Shown: positions 8,163 to 17,414 of the stretch, piece after piece
Numbering within the stretch: position 1 is the stretch's first letter
Layout: each line of letters starts with the position of its first letter
Assembly (NCBI RefSeq): GCF_020103755.1
Contig: NZ_JAHSQD010000010.1
Coordinates: 1 to 45,897, forward strand
Source of the DNA: Streptomyces sp. LS1784
GTDB taxonomy: Bacteria; Actinomycetota; Actinomycetes; Streptomycetales; Streptomycetaceae
Reading direction: 5' to 3'
Length of the DNA: 45,897 nucleotides
The notes under the pieces: generated by a model
Told to the model about the DNA's origin: nothing
What the model saw: the letters and a program-made list of their open reading frames with translations, nothing else
Database searches by the model: none
Made by a program: the position numbers and the translations under genes

Positions 8163-10997
8163 ATGATGAACACTGGCGAACACATCAAGCCCAAGGCGGG
8201 ACGATTGCAAGACGAACAGAGCGAGCTGACGAAGCTCGTCGAACTACGCCAGAGGCTTGCCGACGGCCTAGCCCGCGCCGGTCTTACCAAGACCCAGCTC
8301 GCCGCTCAGGCTGGGCTGAGCCGCACCACTGTTCAGGAGGCATTTCAGAGCGGCAAGCCAGCACCATCGGCCGAGACCGTCGCCGCCTTGGCTCGCGTAC
8401 TACGACTGCCAGACCAGCCACTGCTGGATCTGCGGCGCACCGCAATAGGAGAGTCCGACCCTGCACTTGTAAGTGACCACGGGCCAGGCAAACCAATCAT
8501 GGAGTGGGACCCTCACGATCTCGAAGTTCACCCCGCCGGGCTGGGTTCTGGGTCTGTAACCCGCCGAGTGCTACCGGCCTACGTCTCGCGTCGTCACGAC
8601 CAGCCCCTCGCCCAGGCCGTACTGGATGCCGCGCAGGGCAACAGCCAGATGGTAGTCCTGGTCGGAACATCTTCTACGGGCAAGACAAGAGCCTGTTGGG
8701 AGGCCGTTCAGCCTCTCGCGGCCCTCGGCTGGCGACTGTGGCATCCATTCGATCCGACCCGGGCAGAAGCCGCGCTAGACGCCCTCAAGCGCGTCGTGCC
8801 GCATACAGTGATCTGGCTCAACGAGGCCCAGCACTACCTCGGCAACCCTCAGTTCGGTGAGCGGATCGCAGCCGCCGTCCACTCTCTGCTGATCCATCCC
8901 GAACCTCGACCGATTCTTGTTCTGGGCACCCTCTGGCCCGAGTACGCCGACCAGTACGCGGCGGTACCACCCGCAGGTTCCCCGGACCCGTACAGCCGAG
9001 TCCGAGAACTGCTCGCCGGACGCATGCACACCATCCCTGACGCCTTCGACCAGGAGGCGCTGCAAACCGCTGCCGTCCTGGCACAACAAGGCGACCAGCT
9101 GCTTACAAATGCCCTCGCCCGAGCTCATACTCACGGACGGATAGCGCAGGACCTCGCTGGTGCCCCCGAACTGCTACGCCGCTACGAGCACAGCACACCA
9201 ACTGCCAAGGCCATCCTGCATGCAGCGATGGATGCACGCCGTCTTGGCGTGGGCCTCCATATCCCTCAGGCCTTCCTCATTGATGCCGCAGTCGACTACT
9301 TGAGCGACCAGAATTACGATGAACTCACAGATGACTGGGCAGAGTCGGCCTTCGCGGACCTTGCGCGCCCTGTCCACGGCAAGCAGGCGCCCCTTCGCCG
9401 AACCGGAGCCCGCCCCAGGCATCGCCTGCCTAGCGACCCGATATCGGTACCTACGCCTTCCTCGGTGACAGGACCAGCATTCCGGCTCGCCGACTATCTT
9501 GAACAACACGGCCGCACCACACGCTTGAGGCTGTGCCCACCTGCATCATTCTGGGCAGCCGCCCACACCTACATATCTCACCCGGATGATCTCGGCAGCC
9601 TCACGATCGCCGCTGAACGCAGGCACCGCCTCCAGTGGGCTCACCATCTCAAGCTCCGAGCCGCCGAAGTAGGCCATCCCCAATCCCTGATCCACCTTGC
9701 CCGGATGCGGGAAGAGATTGGAGACCAGGACGGCGCCGAAACCCTCTATCGGAGAGCCGCAGACGTCGGCGCTCCCAGTGACCTTACTGACGTAGCTGAT
9801 CAAAGGGGCGAAGCCTGGGACACGGAGGGTGCCGAGGCTCTCTACCAGCGAGCCGCAGACGCGGGTGACGCAGACGCCTTGTTCCTTGTAGCGGGGAGAC
9901 GGCAAGCCGCTGGAGACCATGAGGCTGCCGAGGATCTCTACCAACGCGCCGCCAACGCCGGCCGCGTCGACGCTCTAGTCAACCTCGTGGAGCTAAAGGA
10001 GGAGGTCGGGGACTTGGAGGGTGTCAAAGCCCTTTACCAACGAGCCGCCGACGCCGGTGACACCTATGCCATGGCCCGTTTGGCAGATATGCGCGAGGAG
10101 GTAGGCGACAAATCCGGCTCCGAGGCCCTCTACCAGCAAGTCGCCGACGCTGGGGACACCGATGCTCTGATGTACCTAGCCCAGCTGAAGGAAGATGCCG
10201 GAGATCTCACGGGTGCCGAAGCGGCCTACGAACGGGCCGCCAGTGCTGGCGTCGCCCACGCCCTGACGTACCTGGCCGAACTAAAAGAGGATGCCGAGGA
10301 CTTCGAGGGCGCTGAGGCGGCATACGAACGGGCGGCCAATGCCGGCGACACGGACGCTGTACTACGTTTGGCCCAGCTGAGGGAGGAAGCCGGAGACATC
10401 GACGCTGCCAAGGCCCTGTATCAACAAGCCGGAGACTCGGGTCACGCCGACGCTTTAGTCCGACTGGCAGACCTGCATGAATGGTCCGGGGACCAGAAGG
10501 GCGCTGAGAGGTACTACCAGCAGGCCGCAGCCACCGGCGATACCGCCATCTTGGTTCACCTGGCCGAACTGAGGAAGGCGGCAGGGGATGTCGACCGTGC
10601 CGAAGCCCTCTACCAGCAGGCTGCCGCCAATCCCATCGCTCTGAGTAACGTGGCGCGGACGCGAGAACGAGCTGGGGACAGGGAAGGCGCCGAGGTCCTG
10701 TACCAGCGGGCCGGAGACTCAGGTCACGCTGGCGCTCTCGTCCGACTGGCAGAGCTACGGGAATGGGCCGGGGACGAGAAGGGTGCCGAGAGGAACTACC
10801 AGTTGGCCGCAGCCACCGGTGACCCCGACATCCTGATTCACCTAGCACGCATGCGAGATGAGGCCGGGGATCAGAAGAGCGCTGAGACCTTCTACCAGCA
10901 AGCTGCGGATTCCGGCGAACTTGACAGCGAAGAAGCTAGGTTGCGGTGGCCGTTCGGGCTAGATGCTGATGGCTCGCCTACGCCTCCTTGGACGTAA
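8163..10997 (+). CDS. XRE HTH - P-loop NTPase - tandem TPR/Sel1-like repeat protein
   Basis: 944 residues from ATG 8163 (ATG 8166 adjacent; a GTG at 8115 would add an Arg-rich leader). Residues about 25-80 form an XRE-type helix-turn-helix (TKTQLAAQAGLSRTTVQEAF). The P-loop VVLVGTSSTGKTRACWE lies near residue 175 and a Walker B-like VIWLNEAQHYL near 220; PILVLGTLWPEYADQY resembles a sensor strand. The middle is a helical linker. Residues about 505-918 are 13 tandem 32-residue repeats of the form DTDALxxLAxLxEEAGDxxGAExLYQRAADAG, a TPR/Sel1-like solenoid. This is the architecture of STAND-like sensors: DNA-binding or adaptor head, NTPase switch, repeat sensor. No fused effector domain is visible. 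It converges on the NO VEIN-like gene. The frame is intact despite surrounding decay. Confidence 0.75.
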   Translation: MMNTGEHIKPKAGRLQDEQSELTKLVELRQRLADGLARAGLTKTQLAAQAGLSRTTVQEAFQSGKPAPSAETVAALARVLRLPDQPLLDLRRTAIGESDPALVSDHGPGKPIMEWDPHDLEVHPAGLGSGSVTRRVLPAYVSRRHDQPLAQAVLDAAQGNSQMVVLVGTSSTGKTRACWEAVQPLAALGWRLWHPFDPTRAEAALDALKRVVPHTVIWLNEAQHYLGNPQFGERIAAAVHSLLIHPEPRPILVLGTLWPEYADQYAAVPPAGSPDPYSRVRELLAGRMHTIPDAFDQEALQTAAVLAQQGDQLLTNALARAHTHGRIAQDLAGAPELLRRYEHSTPTAKAILHAAMDARRLGVGLHIPQAFLIDAAVDYLSDQNYDELTDDWAESAFADLARPVHGKQAPLRRTGARPRHRLPSDPISVPTPSSVTGPAFRLADYLEQHGRTTRLRLCPPASFWAAAHTYISHPDDLGSLTIAAERRHRLQWAHHLKLRAAEVGHPQSLIHLARMREEIGDQDGAETLYRRAADVGAPSDLTDVADQRGEAWDTEGAEALYQRAADAGDADALFLVAGRRQAAGDHEAAEDLYQRAANAGRVDALVNLVELKEEVGDLEGVKALYQRAADAGDTYAMARLADMREEVGDKSGSEALYQQVADAGDTDALMYLAQLKEDAGDLTGAEAAYERAASAGVAHALTYLAELKEDAEDFEGAEAAYERAANAGDTDAVLRLAQLREEAGDIDAAKALYQQAGDSGHADALVRLADLHEWSGDQKGAERYYQQAAATGDTAILVHLAELRKAAGDVDRAEALYQQAAANPIALSNVARTRERAGDREGAEVLYQRAGDSGHAGALVRLAELREWAGDEKGAERNYQLAAATGDPDILIHLARMRDEAGDQKSAETFYQQAADSGELDSEEARLRWPFGLDADGSPTPPWT
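9675..10916 (+). repeat. Thirteen tandem 96-bp coding repeats
   Basis: The DNA encoding the C-terminal solenoid of the HTH-NTPase protein consists of 13 units of 96 bp; two units (the tenth and eleventh) are one codon short. Protein-level spacing is constant (GD at unit position 16-17, LY/YY at 24-25, AG at 31-32). Such arrays expand and contract by recombination, so copy number may vary between strains. Confidence 0.85.
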
Positions 10998-11040
10998 ACG
11001 GGAGACGTCTTCAGAGAGCGCAGCCCACCATTTCGTGGCT

Positions 11041-11090
11041 TCGCGACACCGGTGGGCTGAGAAATCGTATGCATCTCACCGGTGTCGCGA
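11041..11090. terminator. Perfect 14-bp inverted repeat between convergent genes
   Basis: Left arm TCGCGACACCGGTG at 11041-11054 and its exact complement at 11077-11090, with a 22-base spacer. It sits 44 bp after the stop of the NTPase gene and 143 bp beyond the stop of the opposing NO VEIN-like gene. The best reading is a shared bidirectional terminator without a T-tract, as is usual in Streptomyces. The long spacer also allows a recombination or protein-binding site. Confidence 0.6.
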
Positions 11091-11232
11091 CCCTGCCAGC
11101 ACTCGTCCTCGAGCCGGGTTAGCCCGGGGCGGGAGGCGACTACCGCCCCTGCCTCCTCTCTCATCCAGCGACCGGCACAGGACCGACACCTCCCGACCTC
11201 ACCTGCACAGCGAGCAGACAGACCTGCTCTGG

Positions 11233-14200
11233 TCAGCTCTCTCGCCACTCACAGATGGTCACCTCGGCGTCGGCGCCGCGTAGGCCCTTGAGACGGACGT
11301 CCGACACGGGCTCCACATCAAACTGACCCAGTGGGTCGCTGATCATCAGCAGCGTCGGGTTGCCGCCGCTGCCCTCCTCTAGATACTCGGCCAGGATTAG
11401 GACGTAGCTCTCCCGCTGCTCCTGGGCGCGAAGGAACTCGGCGCTGGTGAGGGTGACCTCGTTCGGGCGGGGGCCGCCGTGCGCCTTGATCTCGTAGTAG
11501 CGGCCAGCGCTGTCGACTGCATCGGCCCCGACACCGTGTTTGCCGCGCTGGTCGAGCTTTCGAGCGTCCTCGCCGAGGACGGATGCGAGAAGTTGCAGGA
11601 CCAGCTTCTCCTTGCAGCGGTCCTGGTAGCCAAGCGGTGCGGACAGCTCGCGGGGCACGGCACCGCCTGTTCTGGGCTTCGACAGGTCGGCGGAACGGCT
11701 GGCCGTCGGGCGGTGCGTCCGAGCGGCCCGCATCGCACCGCCAGGTGAAGGCGTGGTTCGGGTGACGGTGGGCTTGCCGAGCCCTTCGACGTTGACCAGC
11801 TGGCGCGGGGTCGCCGAGACCGCCGCGGGATCTGGCCTTGGCGGCGTCGGTGGTGTCAAAGGCACCGCCGACGGCAGGTTGTCGGCGGCGGGCCGGGGAG
11901 AGGGTAGGGGCGCGGTGGGCTTCGTCTGGTGACGCCGGGCGCCCGTTGCGGGCTGCGGCGAAGGGACGGGCGGCGCGGAGGGTGTGGCCTCTGCTGCCTT
12001 CCGGTCGCGGTCGCGCAGCACTTCGTCCCGCCGCCGCCGCGCCTCGAAGTCCCGCTGCCCGGCGGAGGTGAGCGGCACGGTAGACACGGTGGCCGCCTCG
12101 TCCTCCTCCCAGAAGTCCCGCCAGCGGTGTGCAACCTGGGCGCGCGCGCCGGAGAATTGGCAGGCCACGGCGGACCCGGCGCCCAGGCGGGTGCGCAACT
12201 CCCCTGGGGAAGACAGGAACAGTGCGTTGGCCGTGCGATCGATGTGGGCACCGATCGGGACCTCCAGCGGGTCCCGGCCCTCGCCTGGGTCGAGCCGGAT
12301 GCGCAGTCCGGGCAGGATGCGGACCTCCAGGTCGGCGAGCCAAGTCCACTCGGCAAATCCGGCGGCAGCTGCTGGCTCGTCCCGGACGAGTCGGTCCTGC
12401 AGGCCGTGGACCGCGTGGCCGAAGCTCTCGGTGAGGTGCAGATCGGGTACCGCGCCGGCCGGATCGACGACCGCGGCGGAGGCAGCGTCCAGCCGTTGCA
12501 CGCCGAGCAGCCCGAGCAGGCCGGTGAACTGCTCCAGTTCCCCACCGGGCTGCCAGATCGGGATGCGGTCGGCGAGTGCCCGTTCGACCGAGCGGTGTGA
12601 GACGACGGCGTAGACCGGCGGCCGCTTGACCCAGCCCGCGCTGGTCCACAGCGGCAGCCAGCGCAGCTTCTGCCGCAGGCCTGGGGTCATGGCCGTACCA
12701 GCGCTCGTGACGGTCTGGTTCAGCGACCGCAGTGCCTCAAGCATCACCCGCTCCTGCTCCTCGCCGAGTGGCCCTCCGTCGGCTGCGAGCTCCTTGAGCA
12801 CGTCGACCAGGTCTCCGGGGCCGGGTTCTTTGATGCCCAGGGTCTGCCAGAGCGGCAGCAGTTCGCTCCCGGTCGGAACGAACGGGCGCAGGCCGTGCAG
12901 GATGGTCGCGCCCCGGAAGCAGGCGCCGGGGCTGCGCCAGCCCAGGTCGGTGAGGACGAGGTCCTTCCAACCTTGGAAGGCTGTCGTGATCTCCTGCTCA
13001 ACCTGCGCGCGGGGAGTGTCCGCAGCGCGCTCGGTCAGCCGTCGGGCAAGCGCGCGGTAGACCAGGTAGACCTCGGCCCTGAGCTCCTCCCCCTCCGGCC
13101 CAGCGGGCAACACACGCTTGCGCAATTGTTCTAGCCGGTCGATCAGCTGGGACACACTCGGATCACCGGACACCCCCAGGGCGGTGAGCACCTCCACCCG
13201 GTTGGAGAGAGCGCGCTGGAGCTCCGGGTGCAGGTAGTTCGGCTCGTCCTGTCCGTACAGCGCCACGGCATCCGGGGTACGCAGCTGAAGCTCCCCGGGG
13301 CGTCGCAGGGTGCCGCCTGCGTCCTCCAGCCAGGCTGCGGCCCTCAGTCGCCAGACCCAGAGCGCAGGGATCGGACCGCGTAGGGTCCAGCCGTGGTAAG
13401 CGTTGGCCGCTTGGACCACCGCGTGGTCGGGGCTGGTGAGCATTCCTGGGCGACCCAGCGTCTGGAGCAGTGCGGCCGTGCGCCGCCGCCGTTCGGTGAC
13501 GTCGCGCTCCGCGCTGATGTCCCTGACAACCCGGTCCAGGTCCCCCGAGATCCGATCGTCCAGGGTGTAGTCGGCTCGGAGCTCCCGCATCCTCCGCCCG
13601 CGGGCGTCGGTCGAGAGGATGACCCCGCGGAAGAGCCCAGAACGCCTGTCCCGCGACTCGTAAGTCTTCACGGCCGGGGGGTCAAGCAGAATCGGGGCGA
13701 GGCGGGGGACGTCCGCCACGCCCAGCAGGCGCAGGAACGCCGTCCGGCTGAGGCCCCCGCTCTGCGAGGCGGGGAGCAGTGTCTTGGCGTAGGAGCGGTG
13801 TGCCCAGAGCAGGCCGGTGGTCCTCCGCGCGGCGACCGCGAACCGGTCACCGTCGGTGCTCTCCAGGGGTTGGGACAAATAGAGCTGGTTCGGCGGGCCC
13901 TGGCACGTCTTCTCCTCCCCGCCCGGGCCGTATTCGTACGCATCGAGCTCGACGGTCCGCCCGATGTCTGGGCCCAGTTTGTCGCGCTCGGCCTTCGGCA
14001 GCTCGCCGAGTGCCCGCTGGAGCAGGACGAGCTGCTCGGTTCCTGAGGCGCCCGTGGTCGGCAAACGGCCGCCAGCCGCTCCGAGTTGAGCAATGCGGCG
14101 GAGGATGGCGGCCGTGTCGTCACGCCGCACCAGGCGGTTGCGTTGGCGGAGCCAGGTGACCACCCGTCGGGCCGCGTCGTCGTCGGCCCAGTAGGCGGGA

Positions 14201-15858
14201 TGCAGGTCGCAGAGGATGCCCACGGGGTCCAGCGGTCCGGTGCCCTCACTGTGGGCGATGGCGTACTCGGCACTCGACGGGGCCAGCCGGCGACCGTCGG
14301 CGGTGGCGAGGCAGGACCTATGGATCACCAGGTAGTCCAGGCCTGCGGCGAGGGCTACGGCTGTGAGGCGGACAGTCCGGTCGATGGCGTACGTGGGCAG
14401 TTGGAGTAGCCCGAGTGCATCCCTGACCTCGACCTCGTCCGTGAGTCGCGCGCTGCCGTCGTCCCGCCAGTCGGCCAGCACCTCGCGCCAGCGCCCGGCT
14501 CTGTCGCGGGCGAGGTGGGGGAAGGTGTACTCCAGCCCCGCCAGACGGGCGGTGTCCCGCTCCGAGATCACCCCGGAGAGCTCCTCTGCCTCGACAGCCA
14601 GGTCCGCGAGCGGGACAACCGCTCCGGCCGGGACCCGCAGGGTGAGCACGGTGGCCACTTGATCCCGCGCCCGCTCCAGGAAGGCGGCCCGGAGATGGCC
14701 CGGGAGCCCGGCGCGGTCCGGGGCGGCCAGTTCGGGCAGCGGCAGCAGATGCCAGGCTGACGGATCCACCCGCGCGAGGACGTCGAGCACCGCTGCCTGC
14801 CAGAGGTCGGCGACAACCGGGACCAGTGCCGTGTTCAATGAGCTCGCGGCGAAGCCCTCGCGGCTGACGACCGGGTCGAATTGAGAGTGCACCCGGGCTG
14901 CGGCGGCAAGCGGTGCGACTGGCAAGCCAGCATGGACGCTCCCGGTCGCCGCCTCGTACAGCGGCAGCGCCACGGCCACCGGAACGGTCGGGCCGAGCTT
15001 CTTGTGCAGGCGCTGCCATCCGCCCTCAGTGGGGACCAAGGTGTCATAGACACGCCAGGACTTGCCGTCAGAGGTGCGGGCCTCCCTGACCCGGACGTCA
15101 CAGTCAGCCTTACCCATCGGAAGGCGCAGCGTCGCAGCGTCGTGCCAGCTGAGCCGCAGCACCCTGGTGGCGGTCGCACCGGCGGATCCGTCGGCCAGCA
15201 CCGTTACCTGCTCAACATGGCGCAAGAACAGGAGGGAACTGTCTTGCCAGCTCTCGAACCAGGAGAAGAGGGCTTCTGCAGACAGGGCACCGGGCTCAAG
15301 TGGGATGCGGAAGACCGTCCACTCAGGGTCCGAAAGGTCCGGCGGCAGCCTTGGGGGGTCAGCTGGGGCAAGGGTTACATCGGCGAACCGGACGTGGTAC
15401 GGGTTCCCGTGCACCTCCCAGGAGGTCGAGAGGAGTCGGAGCGTCGCGAGGCCGATGCCGAAGCGGCCGGTGGCATCGGCGTCCAGGCTCTTGCCGCTGA
15501 GCCACGGCAGTCCGAGGCGCAGGATGTCGGCCAGTCGCAGGCCACTGCCATTGTGACCGATCAGGAGCTCGGTCGGCCGCCAGTGGAGACGAACGTCGCG
15601 AGCTCCGGCATCGTCGGCGTTCTGCACCATCTCAGAGAGCACCTGCAGGCGGTCTGAGGAGATCGTCTCGGCGCCCAGCTGCGCACGCTCCGCCACCTGC
15701 CGTAGGACACCCGGGCCCTCGCGAAGGCCCTCGTTGAACAGGCTGACGGCTCGGGCGGCCTCGTTGGGTGTCCGCGCCTCGACGCCCGGATCGACCTCCG
15801 CGTCGGTCAACAACGCTCGTACAGCCGCAGCCAGCTCGTCGCTCCCGCCGATGACCAC
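11233..15858 (-). CDS. HSP90-like (sacsin/NO VEIN-type) ATPase with C-terminal DUF3883 nuclease-like domain
   Basis: About 1,541 residues from GTG 15858, preceded by GAGGGG six bases upstream. ATGs at 15930 and 15897 are in frame but lack a ribosome-binding site. A GHKL ATPase lies within residues about 65-200: N-box LSEMVQNADDAGARDVRLHW, G1-like HNGSGLRL, G2 GRFGIGLATLRLLS. A very large middle region lacks recognisable motifs. A Pro/Arg-rich linker precedes the last 140 residues, a DUF3883 (protein NO VEIN C-terminal) domain with GYQDRCKEKLVLQLL, GADAVDSAGRYYEIKAHGG and VTLTSAEFLRAQ; D and E-x-K fit PD-(D/E)XK. The combination mirrors plant NO VEIN and large bacterial proteins found in defence islands. 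It would sense or remodel a target using ATP and act through the nuclease domain; that role is inferred. Confidence 0.75.
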   Translation of the reverse strand: MVIGGSDELAAAVRALLTDAEVDPGVEARTPNEAARAVSLFNEGLREGPGVLRQVAERAQLGAETISSDRLQVLSEMVQNADDAGARDVRLHWRPTELLIGHNGSGLRLADILRLGLPWLSGKSLDADATGRFGIGLATLRLLSTSWEVHGNPYHVRFADVTLAPADPPRLPPDLSDPEWTVFRIPLEPGALSAEALFSWFESWQDSSLLFLRHVEQVTVLADGSAGATATRVLRLSWHDAATLRLPMGKADCDVRVREARTSDGKSWRVYDTLVPTEGGWQRLHKKLGPTVPVAVALPLYEAATGSVHAGLPVAPLAAAARVHSQFDPVVSREGFAASSLNTALVPVVADLWQAAVLDVLARVDPSAWHLLPLPELAAPDRAGLPGHLRAAFLERARDQVATVLTLRVPAGAVVPLADLAVEAEELSGVISERDTARLAGLEYTFPHLARDRAGRWREVLADWRDDGSARLTDEVEVRDALGLLQLPTYAIDRTVRLTAVALAAGLDYLVIHRSCLATADGRRLAPSSAEYAIAHSEGTGPLDPVGILCDLHPAYWADDDAARRVVTWLRQRNRLVRRDDTAAILRRIAQLGAAGGRLPTTGASGTEQLVLLQRALGELPKAERDKLGPDIGRTVELDAYEYGPGGEEKTCQGPPNQLYLSQPLESTDGDRFAVAARRTTGLLWAHRSYAKTLLPASQSGGLSRTAFLRLLGVADVPRLAPILLDPPAVKTYESRDRRSGLFRGVILSTDARGRRMRELRADYTLDDRISGDLDRVVRDISAERDVTERRRRTAALLQTLGRPGMLTSPDHAVVQAANAYHGWTLRGPIPALWVWRLRAAAWLEDAGGTLRRPGELQLRTPDAVALYGQDEPNYLHPELQRALSNRVEVLTALGVSGDPSVSQLIDRLEQLRKRVLPAGPEGEELRAEVYLVYRALARRLTERAADTPRAQVEQEITTAFQGWKDLVLTDLGWRSPGACFRGATILHGLRPFVPTGSELLPLWQTLGIKEPGPGDLVDVLKELAADGGPLGEEQERVMLEALRSLNQTVTSAGTAMTPGLRQKLRWLPLWTSAGWVKRPPVYAVVSHRSVERALADRIPIWQPGGELEQFTGLLGLLGVQRLDAASAAVVDPAGAVPDLHLTESFGHAVHGLQDRLVRDEPAAAAGFAEWTWLADLEVRILPGLRIRLDPGEGRDPLEVPIGAHIDRTANALFLSSPGELRTRLGAGSAVACQFSGARAQVAHRWRDFWEEDEAATVSTVPLTSAGQRDFEARRRRDEVLRDRDRKAAEATPSAPPVPSPQPATGARRHQTKPTAPLPSPRPAADNLPSAVPLTPPTPPRPDPAAVSATPRQLVNVEGLGKPTVTRTTPSPGGAMRAARTHRPTASRSADLSKPRTGGAVPRELSAPLGYQDRCKEKLVLQLLASVLGEDARKLDQRGKHGVGADAVDSAGRYYEIKAHGGPRPNEVTLTSAEFLRAQEQRESYVLILAEYLEEGSGGNPTLLMISDPLGQFDVEPVSDVRLKGLRGADAEVTICEWRES

Positions 15859-16462
15859 ACTGATCCCCTCTGCCCTGTGCTGGTGTACGGACAGCATCCG
15901 CACAGGACCGAAGCCTTGAACTGCGGCCATTCAAATTCAGCCATGTGTCTGACGGTTCATGGATCGAGCCATCCGCAGCCATACACGATCCGGGAGCCTG
16001 GGCCCCAGGCAGGGAGGGGACGACGGATGGCGGTGAACTCGGCCGGATTCGCTCGAGGAGGAACACTGCGTGTCAGTGGCGGATGCTAGTGCTCGCGCTG
16101 CAAGGAGCGCCACGCGATTGTCCCATCGAGTCCACCCCCGCGGGCCGAATCGACTTCGCGAAATCGAAGCGCAGCTCTCAAATGAATAGATGCCGGACTG
16201 CTCAACGATCTTCTGCATCTCCTCGTCGACGGCATCCCGGGCCAGGGGGCTGCGCCCGCCCGCGTCATCGAATCGGTGGAACTGCGGAAGGGGAAGATCT
16301 CGATGGCGCACTTGTTGTGCCACTCAGGGCCGCCGTACCAGTAGTCGCTCAGGTCCTGGCGACGGTGAGCGACGTCCTCGGTCGCCATGCGCCTACGTTG
16401 GGCCTCGCCGCCACGACTGGTCGGCCACTGCCGATCACCAACGCAGTCATGAGTCAACTCTC
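15859..16462. other. Gap with traces of a frameshifted minus-strand ORF
   Basis: No intact gene. On the minus strand ATG 16388 begins MATEDVAHRRQDLSDYWYGG and PEWHNKCAIEIFPF, which reads like coding sequence. It then loses frame near 16290 and may continue one frame over as ARDAVDEEMQKIVEQSGIYS. I do not recognise it. The segment 16455-16480 is unusually AT-rich for the window (TCTTATTTATAAGCTAAG) and lies next to the junction repeat. The rest shows nothing I can name. Confidence 0.3.
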
Positions 16463-17320
16463 TTATTTATAAGCTAAGTTCGAACCATGTTCGGGTGTCC
16501 GCTTGACTACGGCGAAGAGGAAGAACATCGTCTCGAACTCCTCGGCCGTCAGCCCCGCTTCGAGCGCCCGGGAGAACAGGCCGCCCGGCGCGGGCCGCCT
16601 GGCCAGGCCGTGGGCGTAGGCGAACATGTCCGCCAGGGCGGCGCGGGAGCGGGGGTTGACCGGGCGGCCGTCCGGGCCGGTCCGGATGGTGGGGCGGTGG
16701 GCGAGCGAGGCACGGCCGAGGTCGGTGAGCGCGTCCGGATCGACGGTGCTGGAGTGGGCGTAGTCGGCGTCCTGGTAGCCGATCACCCGGTTCGCCCAGT
16801 CCAGCAGCAACCGCCGGTCCTGCTCCGGCACCCCCATCACCCGGGCCAGCGTCCACACCGGCAGGTCGGCCGCGAGCGGGACGAAGTCCGCGCGACCGGC
16901 CGGCCGCACCTCCTCGACCAGCTCCCGCACCCGGCCGTCGACCGCCTCCGCCAGCTCCGCCAGCGCACGCGGGGTGAACGCCGCGGCGACGATCCGGCGC
17001 AGCCGGGAGTGGTCGGGCGGGTCCTGGTTGAGCATCATCGTGCGGGCGAAGGCCAGGTCGGTCGGCGTGTCGGGGTCCCTGATCTGGGTCGCGCCGAGGC
17101 GTGAGGAGAAGTCCTCCGGGCTGCGCAGCACGTGCTTCACGTCCGCGTGCCCCAGCACCGCCCAGTAGCCGGGCCCGGTCGGCCAGTCCCCCACCGCCGG
17201 TTCCTTCACCCAGCAGACCGGTGCTTCGGCCCGCAGCTCGCGGAACAGGTCGTACGGCACGCCCTCGGCGTACGTGTCGGGGAGGAAGATCCGGTTCGCC
17301 CGCGCCTGGTCGAAGCCCAT
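16463..17320 (-). pseudogene. Cytochrome P450 (copy B), C-terminal third missing
   Basis: ATG 17320 begins MGFDQARANRIFLPDTYAEG; 285 residues remain of the usual 400 or so. The N-terminal half is well kept (VPYDLFRELRAEAPVCWV, DPPDHSRLRRIVAAAFTPRA, DLPVWTLARVMGVPEQDRRL) without internal stops. Homology ends at FETMFFLFAV, exactly before the I-helix A-G-N-E-T. The frame then reads VKRTPEHGSNLAYK through the junction repeat to a stop. The oxygen-binding helix, ExxR and the heme thiolate loop are missing, so it cannot bind heme normally. It is less decayed than copy A, which lacks the N terminus and carries a stop and a frameshift. Confidence 0.88.
16486..16516. repeat. Junction repeat, copy 3 of 3
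   Basis: 31 bp identical to 7146-7176. As there, it abuts the truncated 3' end of a cytochrome P450 pseudogene on the same strand, so the two copies are direct repeats about 9.3 kb apart. Confidence 0.65.
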
Positions 17321-17414
17321 ACCGACCGACCGTACGCCGCGCCCCAGCGGCCCACCAGGACGCGGGATGCCGCGGCTGCGCCGATCGGTGGCCGGGATCC
17401 CGTAGGGTCGGCCA

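Noticed and set aside
9675..10916. Regular 96-bp repeats that could be mistaken for a CRISPR or satellite array
   Set aside because: The repeats are in frame, diverged at third positions and encode a TPR/Sel1-like solenoid; there are no identical repeats separated by unique spacers.
16475..16490. GTTCGAACC resembling a tRNA T-loop next to the junction repeat
   Set aside because: No acceptor, D- or anticodon arm can be folded around it; not a tRNA or attachment core.
7174..17320. P450 genes as part of a natural-product cluster
   Set aside because: Both are truncated before the I-helix and heme loop, and no biosynthetic enzymes accompany them.
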